Shown: piece after piece, positions 43,460 through 55,916 of the stretch
Layout: every line of letters starts with the position of its first letter
How positions within the stretch are numbered: the stretch's first letter is position 1
From: Pogostemon cablin
Lineage: Eukaryota; Streptophyta; Magnoliopsida; Lamiales; Lamiaceae
Assembly: GCA_023678885.1 (NCBI GenBank)
Contig: CM042963.1
Coordinates: forward strand, 27,159,542 to 27,223,541
Reading direction: 5' to 3'
DNA: 64,000 nt
Made by a program: the position numbers and the translations under genes
The notes under the pieces: model-generated
What the model was told of the DNA's origin: nothing
Database searches by the model: none
The model's input: only the letters and a program-made list of their open reading frames with translations

Positions 43460-45478
43460 ATGTCCAGCAAAGGTACTATTCCTCTCACTTTTTATTCTCG
43501 AATGGTGTTGCTTATCCTTATTCAAGATTGGGTGAGTGGATTTAACTTATTTTGGGTTGAATTTGATTGTTGAATTGTTAAAGTTCTTATTCGACATTGC
43601 ATTCGAAATTTTCATGATTTGTTCTACGTTGAAGTGCTGAATTTTTGTGAAATTGATGTTATATGAAGTATGGGCTTTAGTTTAATTTCGAAGTATACAT
43701 ATGGGCACATTAAATTTGGGTGTTGTTATGGTGCAATTGAGGGTAGAATTTGAGCATGTTTTAAGTGTTGATTTGGTGAAATTTTGTGTGGAATTTATAG
43801 TATGTTTGTGTGGAGTAGTGTTAAGACTAATTGAACCTCAATATTCTTGATTGAAAGTGTTGATTTAGAGTGTAATTGTGATTGATAAACACTTGAAATT
43901 AAGTTGTTGAAGCATGTTAATTTGAAGTCTTGAGTAGGATTCGTGCTAGTCTTAAGATGTGTATACTTGTTATTCTCTTTTAGTATGTATTGAAGTATTA
44001 TTCTTGTAGGAATAGAGATTGCTTCTTCATATATGAGGAAGGGACCTAAGTCGCCTTCGCTTGGTGAGATAGTCAAGAAAATGAGGATGGATAAGAAGAG
44101 GCCATCCGATTATGGACTGAAAATTCTAAATTGAGAGGAGAAGAAGGATATTTGGACTGCAATTGCACAGAAGATTCGGAGGACGCGGTATTAAGATGAC
44201 CATGCTATGAGGGAAATGAATATTCTCACCGACATTCGTTGGATGTTCGATCAAGTGGGCATTACTCAGTTTATGGAGATGAAGAGATAGACATATTTTG
44301 ACATCACTGCGGAGGTTTTGTGCACATTGAGGATAGAGCGTGGAGACCGATACCTTCCCTATGGTATTCACATGCAGATTGGCGGGCAGGAGCGGACTAT
44401 GTGGGCCCGAAAGTTTAAAGAATTGATTGGCTGTGAGAACACGGTTGATATAAAGTATGATGATTTTAAGCCGGATGAGTTCTGGAGAGAGATCACAGGA
44501 GACGAGAGAGATATGACTCGAATTCTGCCAAGGTTGCTTCCATCCGCAACCCCGTGTTAGCATACATGGATATGATTCTGGGTAATACGATGTTTGCAAG
44601 ATCCAAGGGGAGTTGTATTCCAAGGGGGAGCTGTACGTGTTATAGTGCATGCTACATGGAGTCCGTTTTAATGTAGCAGCGTACTTCTTTTATCAGTTTC
44701 ACAAGTTCACGACTCACGAATTTCAGCGTGTGAACATTGGAGGGCTCATCACCTTGATGGCTGAGTACTATAGAGTTGATTTGAGCATGTACGGCCTATC
44801 CGAGGGGATCCGAACTTGATCTTGACATCATGTGTGAGGATGGGACTGATTGAGCGGCTAGATGATACTTGGATGTTCATCCGAGGAAAGAATCCTAGCA
44901 CATTCAAGTTTCCACTGGTGATTATTGATCTTACTACCATTAGAGTTAACAACAATTTATTGATGAATACCACGGAGCACAAGGTGATCTCGAGGACGTG
45001 CTTGGGAAGAGGAGACTGGAGGCTCCTTGCTGAAATGCAGACTCATGGAATCGTCTTAGATGAGGACATGGTCCTGATAGGAGATCCGGTTGACTTTGAG
45101 GAAGAGCTGCAGCCACCACCCACTTTTGATTATCCGGGGATAGATATGCGTCTGGTGCAGCCTCAGCAGCCACAAGAGCAGGAGTTTTTCAAGCCACCAC
45201 CACAGCCACAGCCGCAGCAGGATAATTGGGTAGCCTAGGATCAGTTTTATCGGGAGCAGTTCCGGTTGATGCACGAGCATTTCGCCACACTCAATACGAA
45301 CCAACAAGAAATGAATAGGTAGCTGGCATTGGCGAATGATAATTATGCTACGCTTAACCTTAGATTGGGAGATTTGAATGGGAATTATGAAGCTCTTTAT
45401 AGGAAGATCGATACTTTTCAGAGGGATTTCGATGATTGGCGCAGAGTTGAGAGTGATGATGATGCTCCGGAGGAGTAG
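43460..45478 (+). pseudogene. Env-position ORF of element 3 with predicted intron, decayed
   Basis: ATG at 43460 opens a 4-codon first exon (MSSK plus one base). A GT donor at 43473 and a TTCTTGTAG acceptor ending at 44009 would remove 537 bp and join in frame to GIEIASSSYMRKGPKSPS. The reading frame then continues with in-frame stops at 44132, 44195 and 44288, then frameshifts near 44520 and 44760. Recognisable later parts: ERGDRYLPYGI, FKPDEFWREITG, LAEMQTHGI, a P/Q-rich stretch and a possible coiled coil to a TAG at 45476-45478. Athila elements are known to carry an extra ORF between pol and the 3' LTR, sometimes called env-like; I see no clear signal peptide or membrane segment here, so the function is open. 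No equivalent ORF is in elements 1 or 2. Confidence 0.65.
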
Positions 45479-46816
45479 AGTTGTTATGTCTTTATTCTTT
45501 TCTGATTCTTCTCATCCCCATTCTCTTTTACACTTTACAGGAGGAGACTTTATTGATGTGGGTGTAGTGTATGATTCATGAGTGGGTGGCATGTACTTGA
45601 TGTTGATTGGGCGATGGATTGTTGGATGTTTACATGGATTTGCTGTGGAATGTTTAGTGATTCATGTTATGCGTGTGCACTTATTTTGATGCATGTTGAT
45701 TTGTTGATGACGAGCATGTTCTATTTTACTTGTAGTTCATAGAAAATTGATGTTGATTTCATGCTTTGAAGAGTGCTTAGGATTCTATTAACCATGTAAG
45801 GATTTGAGCCTTTTGTTCGTGCTATAAGCATGATAGTTTATTCTTGAGAGTCGTTTGTATACTCGTATTATAGAACTTGACTTGGAGTCTTGTTTGAAGT
45901 CTATAATTGATAGATGCTAGGAAATGATCTTAGACCATTGTTGTTGATTACGCCACTTAGCCAAATTTATCCTACCGTATTATATGATTATCATTGGAAG
46001 CCCCTTTTGAGCCTTTAAGCTTTTTCTTTGGCAAGCCTTTGAGAAACAACCATTTACCTTTTGAGCTTTGAGCATTTATTACTAGTAAAGAGTGAAGGTA
46101 AATGAATGATACATGAAGTTTTGAAGATAAATAGGAACGAGAGATTTAGTGTAATAAGAATCAAAAGACAAGTGGTTAAATCTTGCAAGGAATAGTGCCT
46201 GAAATCGGTATCCCTAATGCTAGAAAGGGTAGTGCCCGAAACTGATACCCTTATACTTGAAGAGCACCAGAATTAGTGTTCTACTGCAAAGAAAAGATGT
46301 TGATCCACGTAAAGATGGAGGAAACGCAAATTGAAGTGATCATAAGAAAGACGAAGGAGAAAAGAAGGAAGCTGTTGAAAAGCAATTCTCCAAGGTACTT
46401 CTTTACTAGTAATTGAGTTATTTATCTAAATTCTCCTACCTTTACCAAACCTATATGCAAGTCCTTTCCGATCCTAGTATTAACGTAGTTATAGATGGAT
46501 TTTTGAGACCCGTGCCAAGCTTATGGTCACGTGAGTATATGAATTGAAATTGAGTGTCGATATTAACCATAAAATATACTTCTTTTACACTTGAGAGAGA
46601 GTAAACATTTACTTGTGAGCTAGATGACTTAGCACTCGTAGAAGTATTGTGATTGATTGATGTTTTTGCATGAATGAAAGGTATGATGGATTGCATGTTT
46701 TGAGTTGACATAATTACATGTGTTAGGATAGGTTGTGCTTGATGTCGTGATTACACTCTCTGGATTTATTTTGACTTTCGTTGTCTCGGGACGAGCAACA
46801 TGTAAGTTTAGAGGTT
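45479..46816 (+). other. 3' untranslated region of element 3
   Basis: No ORF supported. Contains the GGGTAGTGCCCGAAACTG motif pair (46191-46250), the conserved stem-loop GTTGTCTCG-GGA-CGAGCAAC (46780-46799) and a degenerate polypurine tract (GTAAGTTTAGAGGTT, 46802-46816) next to the LTR. Confidence 0.65.
46780..46799 (+). other. Stem-loop beside the 3' polypurine tract of element 3
   Basis: GTTGTCTCGGGACGAGCAAC folds as GTTG/CAAC plus CTCG/CGAG with a single bulge. Differences from elements 1 and 2 largely preserve pairing. Confidence 0.65.
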
Positions 46817-47029
46817 TGATGAGAGTGTAAATTTACGTATTTTAGACTTTGATTTATGTGAAAATTGAGTACGATTGAGTCTTGTATTGAGACGAATCAG
46901 AATGTTTACGAAAAAATCACGAATCAGAGAATATAAGGGCTTTATGAGTGTATTTGTACAGGAAACGGATCGAAAGGGCTCAAAATTAAAAGACACGATT
47001 TTTGAGGCAATTTTCGAGGATTGCTTGAC

Positions 47030-47245
47030 TTCCAGGAATTGCTCGACCAACATTACTTTGGTCGAGCGGAGGTGGTCAAGTCGAGCAGAATGCGCAATTC
47101 TTACAGAGAGCTTGCTCGACTTGGAGATGTTGCTCGACCAGCATCACTTTGGTCGAGCAGATGAGGTTGAATCAAGCAAAATGTGTAAACTTATACAGAG
47201 AGTTTGCTCGACCATTGCTCGATTTGGAAGTCTTGCTCGACTTGT
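47030..47245. repeat. GCTCGAC/GTCGAGC module array (3' LTR, element 3)
   Basis: About ten words (TTGCTCGAC, GGTCGAGCAGA and variants) over 215 bp, matching the core word of the internal array at 42845-43235. Confidence 0.85.
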
Positions 47246-47625
47246 CCAGGTGTGGTATAGCGGATTCTCGATGCTTCTATTTTTGGTAATTTCGGAGTTT
47301 TCTTACCAAATTTGATGTATGCCTCAAGTAAAAGCCCATCCTAAGCCCATAAGGAGGTTCCACAAGTATAAAAGAAGAGCCTTCACAGGAGAAAAAGGGA
47401 CGACACATCATTCATCATCCATCCACCACCGAAACCCTACCATCGTCCGAAGGAGTCATGAAGAGAGGTTCGTCTGGCGCGTCAAGTAAGATCATACCAA
47501 TCAACCATGATTGTTCCTAGATCATTCATAGGCTAGAGCCGCTCCGGTAGTTCTAGGGTTATGAAAGTTTTATGAGTTAATTGAATTTCCATGTGTAAAC
47601 TCCGTACAACACTACTTGTGGTTTA

Positions 47626-47946
47626 CTCCCTCCGTCCCCCAAAGTATTTCACACTTTCCTTTTTCATCCGTCCCTCAAAGTATTTCACACTTTACTTTTA
47701 CTAAATTTGGTAAAAAATACATTATACTAATACTCACTTTTTACACATATCCCAATATAATACTTACTTTTTCACATCTCCCAAAAACTTTACACACTTT
47801 TTCCACATCTCTCAATAACTTTACACACTTTTTTCATTAAATTAACTAAAATATATATTCTCTTTCTTACTTTATACATAAAAATACAAAATTTTCTTAA
47901 ACTCCGCGCACACCAATACGCGAAATACTTCCCGGGACGGAGGGAG
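47626..47946. mobile_element. Stowaway MITE inside the element 3 LTR
   Basis: 321 bp with strong inverted ends CTCCCTCCGTCCC / GGGACGGAGGGAG and TA on both sides (47624-47625, 47947-47948). The sibling LTR at about 40070-40085 preserves the empty site (GGTTTATTTTATATAAG in this orientation), which proves the insertion. Confidence 0.93.
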
Positions 47947-48701
47947 TATTTTATATAAGATTGTGCCTTTTTAATTCATACTCACGGTCGTTTTGTGCAT
48001 CATTAATTGTTGTGTAGAGTCTGAATACATAGCTTGGTTAATGATTGAGTGCGTTCACTGCTGAGCAGGATTACATGTTATAATTCTAAGTGAAGGGATT
48101 CCGAAGTCTTATTAGAACTATCTTATATAGATGCTTATTAATTGAATATTATTCGGGTTAATAAGTAGGATAAAGAGTATAACGTCATAGTACCTATAAA
48201 GGGAGATCATATCTGGGTTAGAGTACTAAGTGCACGAGAAATAATTGATACTGATTGTACCTAGAAAGGGGGGTGAATATATATATCTCTTACTCCGAGG
48301 ATATTCATACGTGTCATACGCATATTTGCTTGTATCTATAGAGTGAACTTGCATAGTTTAGTGATGCGTCCATAGACCACAAAGTAGAGTTGGACCTCAA
48401 CACATGGAAATAAAATTAATAAGTAAAACTGGATGACCCGAAGAACTACCTAATTTCTTACTTGATCACAATAGTATTTTCTCTATTGCTTGCTTATTTA
48501 ATTCGTTATTTAAATTATATGCTATATAGTTTCGTAACTATTCCAAACCAATTTGTCAACATAGTCTTAGTTAATTAGAATATAATTAAATTGATAATAA
48601 TCCGTCCCTCGGGTTCGATAATCATTTGGTCACCTATCGAGACTACAATTGATATCCTTATACTTGAGGATTAATTTTGTGTGTTGAGAAAACGCTCATC
48701 A

Positions 48702-49008
48702 GAAAATAAAGTAAAAAAATATTTTTTTAGAATACAATAATGTAAATCGTGTCAAAATTGAGTATATAATTGACTGGGTAGTAATTTATTTATTTATTTA
48801 TTATTATATTAACAGTTCATGAAATTTTCATCTAAAAGATTATCACTTTTCTTTTATCAGGTATCACTTTTCATTAAAAATATTATACTTTTTATTTTTG
48901 ATAAAATATATTCATTAAATAATTTAATTGGATATTTGTCACTTTTCTTTGATCAGATATTATTTTTTATTAAAAATGTTATCACTTTTTATCCGTCTTT
49001 ATTTATTA
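48702..49008. other. AT-rich spacer
   Basis: No gene. A short motif (TATCACTTTTCTTTTATCAG and variants) recurs about three times between 48838 and 48985. Confidence 0.5.
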
Positions 49009-49099
49009 CTTCCTCCGTCCACTGTCAATCTATCAATTTACCATTTTTGGCCGTCCATCCTTAATCTATTTATTTACCTTTTTGGACTATGGGGCCCAT
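49009..49099. mobile_element. Left part of a Stowaway-like MITE interrupted by the copia array
   Basis: CTTCCTCCGTCCACTGTCAA preceded by TA looks like a Stowaway end. The sequence runs to GGGGCCCAT, where the copia array is inserted, and resumes after the array at 63936; the other end is outside the window. Confidence 0.6.
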
Positions 49100-50301
49100 T
49101 GTTGGGCAATTGGATCGTGCGGTTCAACGTGATCCGTTAGGATAAACAGTAAACAAATCAGCGGAAGCAAAATTAATTGTTTACCGTACTTCAGGGTTGA
49201 TGTAGAGTCTGAATCGTTGCAGAAGAACCACCTCTAGATCTTCTGCTGTATATCCCAAGTCGAATCCTGCTGTTGTGTGGGCAACAATCCGCAGGATTCT
49301 CTCAATCTGTTCCTGTTCTCTCCTCTCAGTCAAATGAGGCTCTAACTTAGGGTTAACAGGAACTGAGATGACTTATATAGTTGGGCTACAGCAGGGACCA
49401 GGAGGAGAAATTGGGCTGGGCCTCAATTGAATTTAATTAACCAAGCTTAGCCCAAAGCTTTTAATTAAATCCAATAATAATAATATAGTCCACTAAAATA
49501 TTATTATTGCACTACCCGTCCAATCCCAAATTATGTTCTGGGCTCCTTCTTATTATGAGCCCGACAGTCTCCCCATGTTTAAGATATTCAATGTCCATTA
49601 ATTAATTAAGTTACTGACAACTCAAATTAATTAATATCTCATCCGAGAGTAGTACCACTCAACCTTATTATCATGCCGGAAATTAATCCACTTGCAAGAT
49701 TTACATGATAAACCTTATGAGCTCCTCAAGGGGACATCATCAACCTATGACGGACATGGATTCCTTCTACAATCAACAGCACACCATAGATACAGCACTA
49801 CTTCCCAACTCACCGAGTTTGTTGATTTAATACTTATAAATCTCACCCATTGATGAATCAAAGAAATACATACTGCCCTACGTGTCGAGGTTATTGTATA
49901 GGGATTAAGAGCACGAACTTCCATAATAACAGAGATCAAGTTCTTCTATAAGTCAGTATAAGTCGAACGATCTCAGGCGGTCCTACTCAATACACACGAG
50001 TGCACTAATGTGATTCTATAGCCAAGACAAGCTAATACCAAACCACACTACAACCATACCGATAGAGAGCCCCCGTCTATCTCAGTTGTGAGCATCTGTT
50101 TATACTTTATAAGGAAACCGATAATATGATCTTCCGCGTGTTGTCGCACAACATATTATCTACAGTATAAAGTAAATGGACTATTGCATCATGCATATAA
50201 AATAAATTATAAGATGCAATCATTTGATCAATGATTCTCATTTCAAATAATGTTATGACATTGTTCATACTAAAGCTAGACTTTTAGTATACAATCCAAC
50301 A
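49100..50301 (-). repeat. Copia array LTR 1
   Basis: 1202 bp, TGTTGGGCAATTGG to TACAATCCAACA. By eye identical or almost identical to LTR 2 and LTR 3. Confidence 0.95.
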
Positions 50302-50315
50302 ATCTCCCACTTATA
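50302..50315 (-). other. Polypurine tract, copia unit 1
   Basis: Minus strand TATAAGTGGGAGAT directly before the LTR TGTTGG start; repeated at 57119-57132. Confidence 0.8.
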
Positions 50316-50464
50316 CTAAAAGACTATGCTGTCATGTCTTCTGCCATACATCTGATTCCTACTCCCACTACACGACCATAAAAAGCTCTCGCCTTAAGGT
50401 CCTCGTAAATGGATTTACTAGGTCATCATCCGATGCAATCTAGGCGACATCAACCTTCCCCTCA

Positions 50465-52600
50465 TCATACGATTTCTCGTAACAGGTGGTACTCGCGCTC
50501 CATGTGTTTAATTGCCTTATGGACTTGTGATTCTTTCAAGTTTGCAACTGCACCAATATCATCAATGTAAATTGTGATTACCTTGGGCAAACTTAGAAAC
50601 ACTTCAAAGTCCATCATGAAGTCTCTAGAGTCATATAGATACTTTAGCTGCCTCCCAGGCTCCAATTTATCATCTTTCCATGATGGAGTCCGGAGTCTGA
50701 AATATATTTCTATATAACACTCCTCCACATTATGACTCTACTTCCTAAAATTAAACACATAACCTTCGAGGAGAATTTACTGCCGTCCAATCTGACTAAA
50801 AATCCGAATCTACGTAATCCACAAGAAGCAGTGAATCTGTCCAGTAAGTGTATATATGATAACCAGTCCTTCTCAGGCACTTCATATATATCTTACCACA
50901 GTTCATCATTCTTGTTCCGGGTTACGTTGATACGCACTGTTCATGCATTCAGCAAAACAGATATCCAACTTCGTTCATAGCATTCTTTAGATTAAGCTTC
51001 CTTATTCGCCGAAGCATAAGGAACCGCTTTCATCTACTTTATCTTCTTCTTGTGTCTCAAAGACACATTCACTTAGATAAATTTACATGCTAAACGAGTA
51101 TGGACTGTATCATTTTATGAAACTTGAGATAAGCATAACATCCTTTCTTGTGATCCGTATTACCGTGATCAAAAGGATATTTTTGCCTTTCTTAAGTCCT
51201 TCATTTCTACCGCTTTATTAACCGTACCCATACGCCCGATAATACTCTTTCATTGTCTCCAATGAGAAAGATACTATTTACGTATAGTACAAGAAATACC
51301 ACCACGTTTCCGTCACTCTTTACAACACACAAGACACATCCGCTCATTGATTTAAATCCATGCCACTGGATTACCTAATCAAAACAGATGTTTCACGATC
51401 TCAAAGCTTGCTTTAGTCCATCGCTGGACAATTTTAAGCTTACTATTAAAATGCTATTAGTACTTTGCAATGAATTACTCTGGTTGCTTCACATAGATGT
51501 TTTCCTCAAGACTTCCAATCAGGAAAGCTGTCTTGACATCTATTTGCTGTCCCTCATAATTTAATATGAGCAGCAATAAATAAAAGAATCCGGATCAATT
51601 TAAGCATAGCTACCAGCGAATATGTTCCCTCATAATCGAACCATTTCTTTCTGAGTACATCTTTTCGCAACAAGCTTTGCTTCTAAGGTTTTCACCTTTC
51701 CATATGATCCTCTTTTATTTCCTATGACCACTTCCAATGGCTTTTACACTATGTAGTGGTCTACTAAGTTCCCAGACTTAATTTAGAATCCGTAGATTCT
51801 ATTTCAACATTCATTGCAACTTATTAAGATTCCGCATTTTTATCTTGTAGTGCTACGTCGTATCCGTGGGATAATGTCATGTTCACTAGGGATCAAGTCT
51901 CACGACTCTCCCAAAACATATATTTATGGGTTGTCATACAACCCTCCCACTACGACAAGGCACTACATGTAATTGTGTATCAGACGTGACACGCGTTGCA
52001 GTTTACTTGTGGTATATCCTCTTGTACACTTGGTACTTTTACTTAGTGTTTTCCTTTCACTCCCTTTAGAACAACTTATACATGGGCTTGTGATTTATTA
52101 CATAGTCCTTTTTCCAAAAATCTGGTCATTGTGTTAACAATTACCCTTCGATCTTTTGGACTAAATAAATCACTATCCATTTTTCTAGAATATCCCATAT
52201 ACAGACAAACGTTTCACGAATTACTGTATCTAGGGCATATCCATAAAATGAATTTAATTATTCCAAATAATTCATCATCTATCTAATCATAACCATAAGA
52301 GCCTAATACCTTCTACCCACCACACCATTCAGCTGGGGCATGCCCGGTGTAGTCAACTTGAGATTTAATCTCAACTTCTGATTAATAGCTCCTAATTATC
52401 CTAAGAGGTATTTACCACCACGGTTAAACCGTAATGACTACCTCTTGCCTGGATAATATTAGGTTCGCTTGAATCAGAATGAACTAATTCCAACATATAT
52501 ATCTTTGGCTCTACACCCCACAGCCTTGAAAAAGCAGTTAATCATTTTTACTTCCAAGCAAGACTCGCAAGTCCGATAGTTTCCACTTCAGATAAACCTT
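50465..52600 (-). pseudogene. Copia pol remnant, unit 1
   Basis: On the minus strand, scattered motifs appear in the expected order. Integrase remnants (LELVHSD and the PQLNGV region) lie near 52300-52500. RT comes next, with QIDVKTAFL near 51520-51545 and LYVNSIFLIG near 51270-51295 in place of the catalytic YVDD. RNase H follows (GAVANLKESQVHK, HMEREYHLLREIV, 50465-50560). Stops and frameshifts interrupt nearly every segment, so no functional enzyme is encoded. The motifs resemble the Angela/Tork branch of Ty1/copia. Confidence 0.75.
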
Positions 52601-53815
52601 ACGGTCTATCGGCTATCAACTTTTGAATCCTACTTAAGTAAAATGAATTAGTCATAGACGCCAAATGTATGTTTAGTTCATCTCCGAAGGTTCCTTTCTC
52701 TTACTAATATTAGAAGATGCATTATTAATTACTATTTATTGCATCTGTGGGATGAACATGATTCAAGAGTATACTTTTTATCCGCCAACATACTTTAACG
52801 GATTATAGCCTCATTCCTCATTACTATGACCATGTCATTTAAATGAAATGAAGTATCCATCCGTTAATGCATAGAAACCGAAATTAAATTCTTTCTATGG
52901 AACGTACGTAAAGACAGTTTCTCATAATCAATCGTTTATTCTTATCTTGAGATAAATAAACTACTCCCACTGCAATAGCCACTACCTTCGTAGTTTTACC
53001 CATGTCATAACTATCTTATCCTCACTTAGCAATAAACATTTAGTGATTCCAGTATCTACACACTTCGTATCAGTAGATGCCATCACTAATCACGTTTAAA
53101 CCATTAGTAAATAAGATATTAAACTTGTTCATATCATGATGAAACTGGCTTTCCTTTGCCACATGTTTTGTCAGAAGTTTCTCACCATATACATCCTCAT
53201 GTAATTCAGGTGGAACTTACTCAAAACATCTAGGCAATTATGGAAAATAAATTGACTTAGGTTTCCCCTTCAACTTCTATTCCACATTATTCCAATTCAT
53301 TCATCAAATTTTATCATGATTTATCACCTTTTTAAAATACTCAAGTCTCCGAAGAGTTTCATGAGACCATCATATTTCTATGAACCTCTCATCTCTTCAC
53401 TAGAGATTTTAATAGGCATCATGAGACGTCCTTTGTGAGAATACACATGTATTTTCTTAAGCAGTAATTTTCAAAACCAAGATTCTTTTCTAATCATTTA
53501 ATTTGGACAAGTAAATATAATGTCTTTTAGTTAACAATTAGTGAAATAAAACCATTCAAAATTCAGAGAATCACAAATAAATTTACCGATCAAATCTTCG
53601 AATTTTATTCTTTTATATTGATTCCCTCAAAACAATATAAAATAAAATTCACCGACATCTCAAGCACCGTGAGTCTGCAAGCCACGATAGTGTGGACGTT
53701 TACAAACCCGAACATTTACAAGAGAAGGTTTTACCCATTAATTTCATTTGTCAACCTCACTATATGACAAAATAATTAATAGTCGGTTCCTCTTTAGCCA
53801 TGCAAATAAAAGCAG
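52601..53815 (-). other. Degenerate internal region, unit 1
   Basis: Where gag and protease should lie I recognise no domain and no long ORF. It aligns with 9712-10465 of copia A from about 53072 on; the element 1 insertion point corresponds to 53071. Confidence 0.5.
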
Positions 53816-54150
53816 TGACTCCGATGGGGAGGATACTTATTATTTACATCTAAGTGTACACCATTATTTGACCCCAAGTCCGCGGCCCAAGCTTGTGTGC
53901 CTTACAGATGGAGAAGTACACACGCGCTCGGATAACTTCCTACAGTCATCAATTACAAGTTTGTACCAGTGAACCGCATATAAACTCATCCGATAGGGAG
54001 GAAGGTCTAAGCCAACGCGCAAGTTCATATGCATCACATTACAAACGTAATTATTTAATGAAGTCTGTTCCAGCAATCCATGAATAAACTCATCCGATAG
54101 GGAGGAAGGCTCTAATGCCAACGCGCAAGTTCATTCACATCGCTAACAAA
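53816..54150. repeat. Short direct repeats, unit 1
   Basis: AAACTCATCCGATAGGGAGG followed by AAGG and CCAACGCGCAAGTTCAT occurs at about 53986 and 54087, with a degenerate third copy near 53817. Same repeat as in copia A. Confidence 0.75.
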
Positions 54151-54394
54151 CCAATAATGGAGGCCGTGGGAATTAATTACCAATCCCCTCTCCCACTTAG
54201 TTATTTAACATCGAGGGTTTTAAACATGCATATAATATTTCACAAATAAAATATACATCTTAGACATGCTTCTATTAACAGCAATTTAAATAAATAAATC
54301 ACATAGAACATGTCTTACACATATACAACAATAATTGATAATTAAATCAATTAATCAGTTATATAACATTAATTAATTGCATAAAATGTTGGAT

Positions 54395-54835
54395 CAATTA
54401 AATAGGCCCAGCTGACCCAAACATTATTAGCATAAAATGAGCAGCCATTATTAAAATAATTAAGCCCATTTATCTTGCCAATTACAGCATTAAGGTCAAG
54501 CCCAATATTTAACCTGGCCCAACATTAACCCCACAATTAATTAAATCCAGCAGTAAATATAACCCAGCAGCCCATTATCCATTTAATTAAAATTGGGCCC
54601 AATAGCCCAAAACCAAATTAAAAATTGAGCAGCCTTATATTTATTACTGTATTGGGCCCTTTAATCATCAGCCCAAATAAAAATAGGGCCCTGCAGCCCA
54701 ATATCCTTTTAATTAAAATTTTGGGCCCAAATAATTAAACCAGGCCCAACAAACAATCCTTAATAAAATTAGGCCCAATAACTCATGAATTAAAAAAATG
54801 AGCCCAATAGTCAAAAGCCCATCTTCATCATCGCT
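54395..54835. promoter_or_regulatory. Dense TGGGCC/GGCCCA cluster, unit 1
   Basis: About 20 GGCCCA, GCCCAA or TGGGCCC words in 440 bp, same layout as 11030-11490. Confidence 0.5.
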
Positions 54836-54839
54836 GCCC

Positions 54840-55695
54840 TAATCAGAAAAAGCCGCAGTTGCTTCTTCACGCAGCCATCACCGGCGACTTCAACCGGCGG
54901 ACCTTCCCACAGTCACCGGAATTGAGCCGCGCCGACAGCCGCCTCGCTTCCTCGCTGCCCGTCCACCGGCCACCAGCCGCCATGGATTCCAGCCGCAATC
55001 GTCCGATTGCACACTCAGTAGTAGAACCGGGAAGGACTCACATACGCCGCTGTGAAGCTCCCAGCGCCCCGCCTTCTCCGACCCCGCAATGTTTCGTCGC
55101 GATCCGTCAGACTGTTAGATAGTGCGATTCCCGGTGGTCGCTGCCCTAGGCATTAACGCCGTCAGCCCACGGACGGGATCTGCTACGGATCGCGCCGCCC
55201 AAGGCCGCCATGGCCCAGCATGCCATCGATCGGGTTTCGCCCGATTTCCTTCGACAGCGCCGCCGCCAATTTGCTCAGAAGTCGCCGACGATAGGTTCGG
55301 AACACGCCTCAAAGGCGACCGGAACCTGTCTCAGATGCGATTGAAACCTGCCCCAGACATTCCAGACGCCGCTGCAATTAACGAGCGCCGCGCCTTCCGC
55401 CGTCAGTTCGTGAGACCCCAGAACGTGCCGACGCATCGCCAAGATCCGTCTGAGGCCGCCACCACCCAGTTCGTCAGCCCGCAGGGCATACCGCTGCCGT
55501 GATGCGACGCCATCAGCACCGACGAGTCCTCGATCAACCAACAGACGTCGCCGTCGTGCATGTCCAGCGCCGTCGTGACCCACCGTTTCATTTTCTGGGT
55601 TGGTTTTCCGTACTTCTCCGCCCCGACCACGCGCCGCCTTCACCGCCAGCGACCAACGCGCCGCCGTCACCGACCGAGCAGTGTGTGTGTGTGTG
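54840..55695. other. GC-rich segment, unit 1
   Basis: GC-rich block between the TGGGCC cluster and the primer site, with overlapping ORFs on both strands (for example 55275-55670 minus) and no recognised domain. It ends in a short GT run (55680-55696). Its sequence does not obviously align with the GC-rich block of copia A. Confidence 0.5.
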
Positions 55696-55902
55696 AAAAA
55701 AAATTACAGTGTACAGTGAATTCAATTTCAAAAAACACACACGCAATTTTTCATAATTAAAATTGATTATTTCCAGATTAATTAGCATAATCATATAATC
55801 AAAATAATTAATAACAAATCTTTGATTACAACAGCGATTATTCCAGATAAATTATCATATAATCACAACATACCTACGTCTCACGTTTCACCACGAAACC
55901 TC

Positions 55903-55914
55903 GCTCTGATACCA
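55903..55914 (-). other. Primer binding site (tRNA-Met), unit 1
   Basis: Minus strand TGGTATCAGAGC, 2 bases from LTR 2. Confidence 0.9.
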
Positions 55915-55916
55915 AT

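Larger units (their letters stand above)
40941..48701 (+). mobile_element. Athila-like element 3: integrase to 3' LTR only
   Basis: Plus-strand remnant beginning at the end of RNase H (SRLETREH), then integrase, untranslated region, env-position ORF, polypurine tract and 3' LTR (46817-48701). Everything 5' of the RNase H end is missing and is replaced by an inverted LTR. Flanks outside the composite (GCGAC at 39340-39344 and GAAAA at 48702-48706) do not match, so it is not a simple insertion. Confidence 0.85.
46817..48701 (+). repeat. 3' LTR of element 3
   Basis: Starts TGATGAGAGTGTAAATTT and ends AACGCTCATCA. 1885 bp including a 321-bp MITE, so about 1562 bp of LTR proper, close to the 1596 bp of the inverted LTR at 39345. 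Carries a GCTCGAC array at 47030-47245. Confidence 0.88.

Noticed and set aside
53864..54121. 85-codon minus ORF (duplicated at 60681) as a gag remnant
   Set aside because: It is produced by the local direct repeat; no Gag motif or zinc knuckle could be identified.
55275..55670. 131-codon ORF (duplicated at 62092) as a host gene
   Set aside because: Duplicated only because the whole copia unit is duplicated; overlapping ORFs on both strands, low-complexity composition, no recognised domain.
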